Part shown: one piece after another, positions 47,820 through 55,193 of the stretch
How the letters are laid out: every line of letters begins with the position of its first letter
How positions within the stretch are numbered: position 1 is the stretch's first letter
NCBI GenBank assembly: GCA_009838765.1
Contig: VXQX01000080.1
Coordinates: forward strand, 171,403-228,086
DNA: 56,684 bases
From: Gemmatimonadales bacterium
Lineage (GTDB): Bacteria; Gemmatimonadota; Gemmatimonadetes; Palauibacterales; Palauibacteraceae
Reading direction: 5' to 3'
Program-made: the position numbers and the translations under genes
The notes under the pieces: generated by a model
What the model saw: only the letters and a program-made list of their open reading frames with translations
What the model was told of the DNA's origin: nothing
Database searches by the model: none

Positions 47820-48644
47820 ATGGCGCTCAAACTCGATCCCCGAGCCGTTCCCGAGCCGGAGAAGACGTTGGACCCTGATTCGCTGAGAGAATTCGCGGCG
47901 CAGCTGGCCGAGGAGTCGGGCCGGGCGATCGCGGGCATGTTCCGCCATCCCGACCTGGCCGTTGAATCGAAGACGGACGCGTCGCCCGTCACCGTGGCGG
48001 ACCGCTACGCCGAGACGGTCCTGCGCGACCGCATTCTGGATCGCTTTCCCGACCACGGTATCGTCGGGGAGGAGTTCGGCCCGCAGAACGAGGACGCCGA
48101 GTACGTCTGGGTGCTGGATCCGATCGACGGGACGATCTCTTTCGTCGCGGGCGTCCCCCTGTTCGGGACGCTCATCGGGCTCCTGCGCGGCGGGGAGCCG
48201 ATTCTGGGGGTGATCCACCAGCCGATCACGCGGGAGCTGGCCATCGGGACGCCGTCGGGCACGACCTTCAACGGGGAGGCGGTACGTGTTCGCGAAGACC
48301 GCTCGCTGTCGGAGGCGACGCTCCTCACCACGGATCCGGGGGCGGTCGGCCGGCACCGGGACCTGGCGGGGTTCGAGGCGCTGTGGTCGAGAACGGCGCT
48401 GTACCGCGGGTGGGGCGACTGTTACGGATATCTCATGGTCGCGACGGGGCGGGCCGACATCATGCTCGATCCGATCATGCACCCGTGGGACATCGCGGCT
48501 CTGATCCCGGTGATCCGGGGCGCGGGCGGCGTGATCACGACCTGGGAAGGGGACGATCCGACCGGCGGCGCGTCGACGGTGGCGGCCGCGCCGGCGCTCC
48601 ACGGCGAAGTGATGGAGATCCTGAACGGAACGGGAACGTCATGA
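47820..48644 (+). CDS. hisN: Inositol monophosphatase family, histidinol-phosphatase type
   Basis: A 274-residue Mg-dependent phosphatase. The metal sites are seen in SKTDASPVTVADRYAE, IVGEEFG (Glu) and WVLDPIDGTISFVAGVPLFG, the last containing the DPxDGT motif. The C-terminal metal Asp is in MLDPIMHPWDIAALIPVI. The GVPLFGTLIGL stretch and length favour the HisN (histidinol-phosphate phosphatase) branch over inositol monophosphatase. No other histidine genes are nearby. ATG 47820 is used; GTG 47811 is possible. No ribosome site is evident, so it may be leaderless. Its stop overlaps the next gene (ATGA). Confidence 0.8.
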   Translation: MALKLDPRAVPEPEKTLDPDSLREFAAQLAEESGRAIAGMFRHPDLAVESKTDASPVTVADRYAETVLRDRILDRFPDHGIVGEEFGPQNEDAEYVWVLDPIDGTISFVAGVPLFGTLIGLLRGGEPILGVIHQPITRELAIGTPSGTTFNGEAVRVREDRSLSEATLLTTDPGAVGRHRDLAGFEALWSRTALYRGWGDCYGYLMVATGRADIMLDPIMHPWDIAALIPVIRGAGGVITTWEGDDPTGGASTVAAAPALHGEVMEILNGTGTS

Positions 48645-49900
48645 CGGGAATGAAGCGCCATCCGGGGCTGTTGGCGCTCGCGCTGGTGGCCGGCTTCGCG
48701 GCGTGCGGCGGGCCCGGGTCGATCGTGGTCGACAACGGGAACATCATCGACGGCACGGGCACCGTGTGGCCAGCCGGGCGGCTCGTCGTCGTCGACGGCC
48801 TGGTGACGTGCGTGGGCGCGCCGGTCGACTGCGCCGGGCCGGCGGGCGTGGAGGTGCTCGACGCCGACGGCTTCTGGGTGGTGCCGGGACTGATCGACGT
48901 GAAGGAGGCCGCGGAGGTGCCGAGCAACGAGCAGGCCGCCTACCTGGCCTTTCTGCTCGGCGTTACGACGGCGGCTGTCCCGGAGATTCCGGAGGGGCCC
49001 GAAGGGGAGCCGCTGCCGCCGGCCGGCAGCGATGACGCGCGCATCCCCGCGCCGCGTCCGGCGACGCCCGTCGAGGAGCCGTCGTACCCGCTCGGTCTGT
49101 TCGGCCAGGCGCTCGCCGCCACGGTCGCGCTCGACGCGAGCGGGCCACCCGGTCGAGAGCCGCGAGATCTTCAGCTCTACGCGCGGGCGCGGGCGACGCT
49201 CGCCGACCGCGAAGCGCTGATGGATTCCGCCCGCGCGATGGGCGCGCGGGGCGCCGCGTTCGCGCCACGCCTGCTGGAGCAGGAGCGCTGGGCGGCGCCC
49301 TACCGACTCCCGCACGGGATGAATCGTCTCGTCGAGTTCGCGATGGTCACGGAGCGCATCCAGGATCGGCTCCTTCCCGACCGGACGCCCGCCGAGGCCG
49401 AACGGCTGGGGGCCGCGCTGGAGGTGCTCCGCGAGTTCGTGCAGGAGTTCCACGCCGCCGGAGGATCCGTCTCCACGGCCACGAACGGGGCGCTCGCGCC
49501 GGGGCTGGCGCTGCACGAGGAGCTGGACGCGCTCGTCGCGGCCGGGTTGACGGCGGAAGACGCCCTCTACTCGGCCACGCGCGAGGCGGCCCGCCACCTG
49601 GGACTCGAAGATTCGCGGGGTACGCTGGAGCCGGGCAAGCTCGCGGACTTCCTCATCCTCGAGAGCGATCCGCGCCTGGACATTTCGCTCACTCAGACGG
49701 TGTCCCGCGTGGGCAAGGGCGGCGTCCTGTACGATCCGCCCACGCTGTTCGACGCCCTGCTCGACAACCCCGGCAACCGGGTCTCCGACAATCCGGTGCG
49801 GCTCATGATCGGCGGGGCCGCGCTCCTGCTCACGCTGCTCCTCTTCGCGCGCGGCGTCCGGCGTCACCGCCGCTCGCTCGGGCCGCGCATCGTTCCGTAG
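48641..49900 (+). CDS. Membrane-anchored amidohydrolase-like protein lacking metal motif
   Basis: A 419-residue exported protein coupled by ATGA to the phosphatase. The N-terminus is a signal with a lipobox-like ALVAGFAAC. The frame of a dihydroorotase/imidazolonepropionase-type amidohydrolase is present: SIVVDNGNIIDGTGTVWPAG, VVVDGLVTCVG, FWVVPGLIDVKEAAE, and the C-terminal LVAAGLTAEDALYSATREAA with GTLEPGKLADFLILE. The HxH that should follow PGLID is missing, and the late metal Asp site reads STATNGALAPG. With no visible zinc ligands it is probably not a hydrolase. A C-terminal membrane helix (LMIGGAALLLTLLLFARG) anchors it. The long open frame upstream is read-through of the phosphatase. 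Confidence 0.8.
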   Translation: MTGMKRHPGLLALALVAGFAACGGPGSIVVDNGNIIDGTGTVWPAGRLVVVDGLVTCVGAPVDCAGPAGVEVLDADGFWVVPGLIDVKEAAEVPSNEQAAYLAFLLGVTTAAVPEIPEGPEGEPLPPAGSDDARIPAPRPATPVEEPSYPLGLFGQALAATVALDASGPPGREPRDLQLYARARATLADREALMDSARAMGARGAAFAPRLLEQERWAAPYRLPHGMNRLVEFAMVTERIQDRLLPDRTPAEAERLGAALEVLREFVQEFHAAGGSVSTATNGALAPGLALHEELDALVAAGLTAEDALYSATREAARHLGLEDSRGTLEPGKLADFLILESDPRLDISLTQTVSRVGKGGVLYDPPTLFDALLDNPGNRVSDNPVRLMIGGAALLLTLLLFARGVRRHRRSLGPRIVP

Positions 49901-49988
49901 CCGCTAGCCCGCCCGTCGGGAGGCGGCCTGGAGGACAACCGGGAAGGACGGCCGGGAGGACAGCCGGAAGGGCGGCCGGAAGGGCACG

Positions 49989-51521
49989 TTACCAGAACGG
50001 TTCCGTTGCAACGAAGGTCCGCCAGGATTCGGTGAGGCCAGCCTCCGCCTCACGCGCCCACCGGTCGTACCAGTCGCCGACCCGCGACGCTCCCTCCGCC
50101 GCGAGTGGATCGGCCGCGGCCAATTCCTGCGAGATCCGCCGGGCGACCGACGCGTCGTTGAGGCGGCCGAGATCGTCCTGCAGCGCCGACAGACGCCGGA
50201 GGCAGGTGTCCACGGCCGGGCCTGGGAAGAGGGTCCGCGAGTAGTCGCACGCATAGCGGAGCTTCTTGAGCGCGATCCTGACCCGGTGGCGCTCCGGCTC
50301 CGCGAGGCGCTCGAAGCCCTCCCCCGCCCGCATCAGGCTCCGGTGTCTCCTGATCAGCCTGTCCCTCGCCGTATCGACGAGAGATTCGTCACTGTCCCGG
50401 GCGACGAGTCCGCCGCCGTGCGCCGCCCGTAGCAGGTCCAGGACGAACCGGTTGCACCGGCGGCCCAGGATCAACTTTCGCGCCGACGCATGGGCCGCGT
50501 CCCGGCGTGCCCGGGCGGCGTCGCGAAGCCGCAGCAACGACGTGCCTCGCCTGACCCACGACGCTCCGGGGCTCGCCTCGATCACGAGAGGCAGCGTCTC
50601 GAGCAGAAAGACATCGAGGTCGCGCGCCGGACCCAGGCGCTTGAGCGCCCGCCGGGCCTCGCGGTTCAGGGCGGCGGCGCGGGACCCGAGATGGGGCTTG
50701 AGGAAGAGCAGCGCCGAGCGCAGCCGCCGCAGGGAGACCCGCAGTTGGTGGACGCCTTCGGGATCGCCGGCCTCCAGCACCGGAGCGAGGTTTCCCGTCA
50801 CCTGGATGGACGCGGCCCGGACCACCTTCGCGAGCGCCGCGTCGATCGAGTCCGCCGGATCGAGCTTCACCCGGATCGCGCGGACGGCGGGCGGCGACGT
50901 GCCGAGAAGCAGGTCGGTGCCGCTCGCCGCCTTGGAACGCGTCCCGATCCTGAGGCGACGCTCCTCGAGGAGCGCGCGTGCGCCCGCCAGCATGTCGCCC
51001 ACCGGCCCGCCCAGCAGCTCCAGCTCCAGTTCGGCGATCGGCGTCTCGCGGTCGCCAGCCGAGATTCGCCCCATATCCAGCGACGCCTCGACCAACGCGT
51101 CGCCCGCCCGGACCTCCTTCTTTGTGCGCTCGATGTCCGTGAGGAAGGTGGGGATCAACAGATCGGCATCCGAGATCCCGAGATCGCCGACGGGGGCCTC
51201 CGGGGGGAGTTGATCGAGCCTCGGCGCCCCCTCGTCCCCGGTGGCGGGCGGCAGGAGCGAGGTCCACTCGCCGCGGGTCAGTCCATCTCCTTCGTCCCGC
51301 TTCAGCGTCAGTTCCCGGTTCGGGATGGGCTTCCGGGCGCCGCGCCGACTCCGGATTCGGAGAGCGAACCCGCGACGCCGCAGATGGCCCTCCGCGGTGT
51401 CGTAGTACGCCGTCAGAAGTTGCTCGCGGGCCGGGCGAGGGCCGCCCAGATCGTCGAACGCCGCGGACAACTCGGCGGGACTTCCCGTCAGCTTGACCTC
51501 GACTTCGACCGTCGCGGGCAC
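49989..51521 (-). CDS. CYTH-CHAD domain protein
   Basis: A 510-residue cytoplasmic protein. GTG 51521 places the CYTH motif TVEVEVKLTG (ExExK) at the extreme N-terminus as in this family; the open frame goes on upstream into the aminotransferase gene. Residues 1-200 are the CYTH tunnel fold, which binds or hydrolyses triphosphates (TAYYDTAEGHLRRRGFALRI, AELELELLGG). The rest is a CHAD domain with conserved basic helices (VHQLRVSLRRLRSALLFLKP, RVRIALKKLRYACDYSRTLF), known to bind polyphosphate. Together they suggest inorganic triphosphatase action on polyphosphate granules. A phosphate transporter is two genes away. Confidence 0.9.
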   Translation of the reverse strand: MPATVEVEVKLTGSPAELSAAFDDLGGPRPAREQLLTAYYDTAEGHLRRRGFALRIRSRRGARKPIPNRELTLKRDEGDGLTRGEWTSLLPPATGDEGAPRLDQLPPEAPVGDLGISDADLLIPTFLTDIERTKKEVRAGDALVEASLDMGRISAGDRETPIAELELELLGGPVGDMLAGARALLEERRLRIGTRSKAASGTDLLLGTSPPAVRAIRVKLDPADSIDAALAKVVRAASIQVTGNLAPVLEAGDPEGVHQLRVSLRRLRSALLFLKPHLGSRAAALNREARRALKRLGPARDLDVFLLETLPLVIEASPGASWVRRGTSLLRLRDAARARRDAAHASARKLILGRRCNRFVLDLLRAAHGGGLVARDSDESLVDTARDRLIRRHRSLMRAGEGFERLAEPERHRVRIALKKLRYACDYSRTLFPGPAVDTCLRRLSALQDDLGRLNDASVARRISQELAAADPLAAEGASRVGDWYDRWAREAEAGLTESWRTFVATEPFW

Positions 51522-51543
51522 CGCGGAACCTGGTGTCTTGTCC

Positions 51544-52665
51544 CTATGCCACCGCGGCGCAAGCCTCCTCGAGAAGGGCCGCCACCCGATCGAGCGCCTC
51601 GTCGAGTTCCGCGGCCGGGTTTCCGAAGCCGAGCCGCAGGTATCGGTCCATGCCGAAGTGGTCTCCCGGCACGAGGAGCACGCCCTTCTCGGCCCGCAGT
51701 CGCTCCGCCAGTTCGGTGGAGTTGATGTCGAGGCCGTAGCGCACGTAGCAGATCGCGCCGGCATCGGGGGCTCGGTACGAGAACAGGTCCGCGCGGTCGT
51801 CGAGCCAGCCGGTCACGCGGGAAAGGTTGGCGCGGATGATCCCGCGCGTCCTCTCAAGTACGCGGGGGCGCACATCGGCGCTCAGGACACGGCGCGCCGC
51901 GACGTCCGACAGCGTGGCCGGCGTGATCGTCGTGTAGTCCTTCCGGCTCCAGAACTCTTCGTGCATGTGCACCGGCGCCGCGATCCAGCCGAGCCGGAGA
52001 CCCGGCAGCGCGTAGGCCTTCGAGAGCGAACCCGTCACGATCACCCGGTCGTAGCGGCCCCAGAAGCTCGGCGTCTCCCGGACCTCGACCTCCGCCCCGA
52101 TGTAGACCTCGTCCGCCAGAATCCAGGCCCCCACCGCCTCCGCGGCGTCGACGACTTCGTCCATCGCCGAGGCCGTCAGGACGGCTCCGGTCGGGTTGTT
52201 CGGATTCGTGACGATGACGAGGCGCGTCCCCGGGGTGATGATTTCCGCGGCGCTTCCCGGCGCGGGCTGCCAGCCGAGACCCTCCCTCAACTGCCACGAG
52301 ACGACGTCCGCGCCGAGCCCGCGCGCGAGTCCCGGCGTCTGGCCGTAGGTCGGTTCCAGGGCCACGACCCGGTCCCCGGCCGACACCAGGCTCCAGAGCA
52401 CGACGTAGTTCGCTTCGGCCCCACCCGTCGTGACGATGATATTCCCGTGAACCGCCCCCTCGTACAGGTCCGCAATCACGGCTTTGAGCGGATCCGAACC
52501 GTCGCTCTGTCCGTACTCGAGGCGGACGCCGCCCGGGTCCAGGTCGATGAGTTCCAGCAGTTCCGACAGCGTGAGCGGGTGCACGCCGCTCTCGGAAAGG
52601 TTGTAGTCCACGCGGTGCTCGAACGTCGACTGCCACCGCTCCATCAGGAATGGGGGAACCCGCAT
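51544..52665 (-). CDS. Class I/II PLP-dependent aminotransferase
   Basis: A 373-residue fold-type I aminotransferase. ATG 52665 has AGGAG five bases upstream. The PLP site: VTTGGAEANYVVLWSLV, VTNPNNPTGAVL, WILADEVYIGAEVE and the Schiff-base Lys in GSLSKAYALPGLRLGW. The C-terminal FGMDRYLRLGFGNP contains the carboxylate-binding Arg. RLEYGQSDGSDPLKAVIADL at the N-terminal side is typical of aspartate/capreomycidine-synthase-like relatives. Substrate is not decided. The next gene starts 22 bases later and probably shares the transcript. Confidence 0.88.
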   Translation of the reverse strand: MRVPPFLMERWQSTFEHRVDYNLSESGVHPLTLSELLELIDLDPGGVRLEYGQSDGSDPLKAVIADLYEGAVHGNIIVTTGGAEANYVVLWSLVSAGDRVVALEPTYGQTPGLARGLGADVVSWQLREGLGWQPAPGSAAEIITPGTRLVIVTNPNNPTGAVLTASAMDEVVDAAEAVGAWILADEVYIGAEVEVRETPSFWGRYDRVIVTGSLSKAYALPGLRLGWIAAPVHMHEEFWSRKDYTTITPATLSDVAARRVLSADVRPRVLERTRGIIRANLSRVTGWLDDRADLFSYRAPDAGAICYVRYGLDINSTELAERLRAEKGVLLVPGDHFGMDRYLRLGFGNPAAELDEALDRVAALLEEACAAVA

Positions 52666-52730
52666 TTCAGCTCCTGGGGTTTGATCAGGTTGTGCCCACG
52701 TTCGAATTGTGACTTTCGGAGGATACCAAC

Positions 52731-52862
52731 ATGACGCGAAGACAGGAACAGGACACGGCCGAGTTCTTGGCCGAGCGCTCCGACTGGGCCGATATCGAGG
52801 CGGTGCGACGGCTCCTGAAGCGGAGCGGCGGCAAGCCACCGCACCCTCGGGATCGCCGCTGA
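52731..52862 (+). CDS. Small 43-residue charged protein
   Basis: A short gene: ATG at 52731, stop TGA 52860-52862, with a strong GGAGG site at 52718-52722, eight bases ahead. The product starts MTRRQEQDTAEFLAERSDWA, has a likely amphipathic helix (DIEAVRRLLKRSGG), and ends with a basic PHPRDRR tail. No membrane segment, cysteine or family was recognised. It diverges from the aminotransferase across 65 bases and precedes the phosphate transporter by about 130 bases. The ribosome site makes it credible despite its size. Confidence 0.5.
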   Translation: MTRRQEQDTAEFLAERSDWADIEAVRRLLKRSGGKPPHPRDRR

Positions 52863-52991
52863 GGTAACAGTCTCGTCACGGCGCTTGCCCCGTGGCGAAA
52901 TCGGCCTAGGGTTGGCGCTGAAAGTGCCGTGCGCGACACCTCGCGGTGACCCGGCTCCGGACGTCCGCAGCCCCAGCCAGGCGTTGATCCA

Positions 52992-54521
52992 TTGTTCGAA
53001 ACGATTGCTCTGCTTCTGATCCTCGGGCTTGCGACCTTCGACCTCTGGGTCGGGGTCGCGAACGATGCAGTGAACTTCCTGAATTCGGCGTTCGGATCCC
53101 GGGTGGCGCGGCGGCGCCTCATCATGATCATCGCCACGGTCGGGATCCTGCTCGGCGCGTTCACGTCGAGCGGCCTCATGGAGGTGGCGCGGCGCGGCGT
53201 GTTCGATCCCGGCTTCTTCACCGACGTGGACGGGACGATCATCCTGACCTCGATCCTCGCGCTCTACCTCGGCGTCATGGCGGCGGACGTCCTCCTCCTG
53301 GATCTGTTCAACACCTTCGGGCTGCCGACGAGCACGACGGTATCGATCGTGTCTGAACTCGTGGGCGCCTCGATCGCGGTCGCCCTCTGGACCACGGCGG
53401 GCGGATTCCGCGAGGCGCTGGCAGTCATCAACACGGGGCCGGTGCTCGGCATCTACACCGCCATCTTCCTCTCCGTGATCACTGCCTTCGTGAGCGCGGC
53501 CGGGATCATGTGGCTGGTACGGATCCTGTACGGATTCGACCTGAAGGAGAGCTTTCCGCGCTGGGGCTGGCTCTGGACCGGCGTCTCGTTCTCGGCGATG
53601 GGCTATTTCGTGCTGTTCAAGGGTCTGCAGGGCGCCGCGCTTCTCGGCGAGGAGACGATGACGATGCTGCGCGAGCAGATCGTCCTGATCCTCGCCGGAG
53701 TGTTCGTCCTGTCGAGCGTGTTTGCGCTCGCGTTGCGGCGGCGACCGAGGACGGTGGTCGGCGTCATCGTCCTCACGGGCACGGGCGCACTGTCCATGGC
53801 GTTCGCCGGAAACGACCTCGTCAACTTCATCGGCCCGTCGGTCGCGGCCTTTCAGGCGGTGCTCGTGGAGGGGGTCGACCTCTCCGGCCGCGTGCCGACG
53901 CCGCCGTGGGCGCTGCTGGCGGCGGGCATCATCATGGCCGTGGCGCTCATCCGGTCCCGGAAAGCGCGTCGCGTGACGGACACGGAGATTCGGCTCGCCG
54001 CGCAAAGCCACACACGACAGCGTTTCCGTGACAGCAAGCTGGGCACGTCGATTGCGACGTGGGGATACTCCGGATTCCTCCTCGCCAAGCGTCTCACGCC
54101 GCGCAGGATCCGAGAGCACATCGAGGCGCAGACCGCGCCGCCCCCGCCGGACGCGGACGATCCTCCGTACGATCTGCTGCGCGCGAGCGTGAATCTGACC
54201 GTCGCGGCGCTGCTCATCTCCATCGGCACGGCGAACAGGCTGCCCCTGTCGACGACCTACATCACGTTCATGGCCGCGATGGGCGCCTCTTTCGGGGACC
54301 GAACCTGGACGCTCACGGACGGCGGCCAGCGCGTGACGGGCATCATGGTCGTGCTCGGCGGCTGGCTCCTCACTGGCCTCATCGCCGCGGCGGTCGCTTT
54401 CGTGATGGCCTCGCTGATCGTCCTCTCGGGGGCGGCCGGCCTGCCGATCGTCGCCGTGCTGGTCGCCGTCGGCATGTGGCGGCTCGGCAGGGTCCACCGG
54501 CCCGAGCCGGAGCACGGCTGA
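52992..54521 (+). CDS. pit: PiT-family inorganic phosphate transporter
   Basis: A 509-residue inner-membrane protein with about ten to twelve hydrophobic segments. The duplicated PiT signature is visible as GVANDAVNFLNSAFGSRVAR near the N-terminus and LSMAFAGNDLVNFIGPSVAA in the second half; FGLPTSTTVSIVSELVGASI and RLPLSTTYITFMAAMGASF are the paired Ser/Thr-rich re-entrant loops. A hydrophilic stretch of about 80 residues lies between the halves' later helices. PiT proteins import metal-phosphate or sodium-phosphate. TTG 52992 is the best start. The CYTH-CHAD protein nearby supports a polyphosphate connection. Confidence 0.9.
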   Translation: MFETIALLLILGLATFDLWVGVANDAVNFLNSAFGSRVARRRLIMIIATVGILLGAFTSSGLMEVARRGVFDPGFFTDVDGTIILTSILALYLGVMAADVLLLDLFNTFGLPTSTTVSIVSELVGASIAVALWTTAGGFREALAVINTGPVLGIYTAIFLSVITAFVSAAGIMWLVRILYGFDLKESFPRWGWLWTGVSFSAMGYFVLFKGLQGAALLGEETMTMLREQIVLILAGVFVLSSVFALALRRRPRTVVGVIVLTGTGALSMAFAGNDLVNFIGPSVAAFQAVLVEGVDLSGRVPTPPWALLAAGIIMAVALIRSRKARRVTDTEIRLAAQSHTRQRFRDSKLGTSIATWGYSGFLLAKRLTPRRIREHIEAQTAPPPPDADDPPYDLLRASVNLTVAALLISIGTANRLPLSTTYITFMAAMGASFGDRTWTLTDGGQRVTGIMVVLGGWLLTGLIAAAVAFVMASLIVLSGAAGLPIVAVLVAVGMWRLGRVHRPEPEHG

Positions 54522-54576
54522 ATTCCCGGCCCGTCCGGCGCGTCGCTTCGAAACGCGCCGGGCCGGGCCGAGCAGT

Positions 54577-54984
54577 TCAGCCCATGCGGGCGTCGAGCGT
54601 CAGCTCGTCCTGATCCATCGTGCCCCACAGGACCATCGCGCCGGCGAGAACGATGATCGAGGGATAGAAGAGGACCTGCGATCCGTCCAGGACCCAGCCC
54701 CACGGATCGAGGATCGACTTCCACACCGCGAGCGCCGTGATGAGAAGGACGATGAAGGCCACCGGGTACGCGCGCTTCCTCCACAGGCCCAGCACCACGA
54801 GCAGGCCGAGGACGATCTCCAGGCCGCCGAACACGTTCTGGACGACCGCCTGCGAACCGATCCCGAGATAGAAGCTCTCGGCCACGCGCTGGCCGTGCTC
54901 CACGTTGACGAACTTGTCGAGCCCCCACATCACCAGCAGCCACCCCGTGCTCACTCTCAGCAGCAGCAGACCCCAGCGTTTCAT
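54577..54984 (-). CDS. DoxX family membrane protein
   Basis: A 135-residue four-helix membrane protein of the DoxX/DoxD type: LLLLRVSTGWLLVMWGLDKF is the usual first helix with the conserved Trp-Gly-xx-K/F pattern, followed by VFGGLEIVLGLLVVLGLW and two more helices. DoxX proteins have been linked to quinone-dependent oxidation and thiol stress, but mechanisms vary. It converges with the phosphate transporter and diverges from dsbD across about 210 bases, where no clear promoter was identified. Confidence 0.85.
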   Translation of the reverse strand: MKRWGLLLLRVSTGWLLVMWGLDKFVNVEHGQRVAESFYLGIGSQAVVQNVFGGLEIVLGLLVVLGLWRKRAYPVAFIVLLITALAVWKSILDPWGWVLDGSQVLFYPSIIVLAGAMVLWGTMDQDELTLDARMG

Positions 54985-55193
54985 GTCGGCCTCCGGTTTC
55001 CGGTGTCGCGGGACGTTCCTCGTTCCTTCAAGAGTGGTCCGCCGCGATTGCGGGCGTCAATCGCGGGTGTCCATCTCGGGCGTCCAGCGCGGGCATCCAG
55101 CGCGACGGGCAGGGCGGGTGTTTTGACGCGGGGGCCGGGCGGCTAATTTCCCGGCCGGTGGGTCGGAAGCTCAGGTTCGGGGGATCGGGACGA

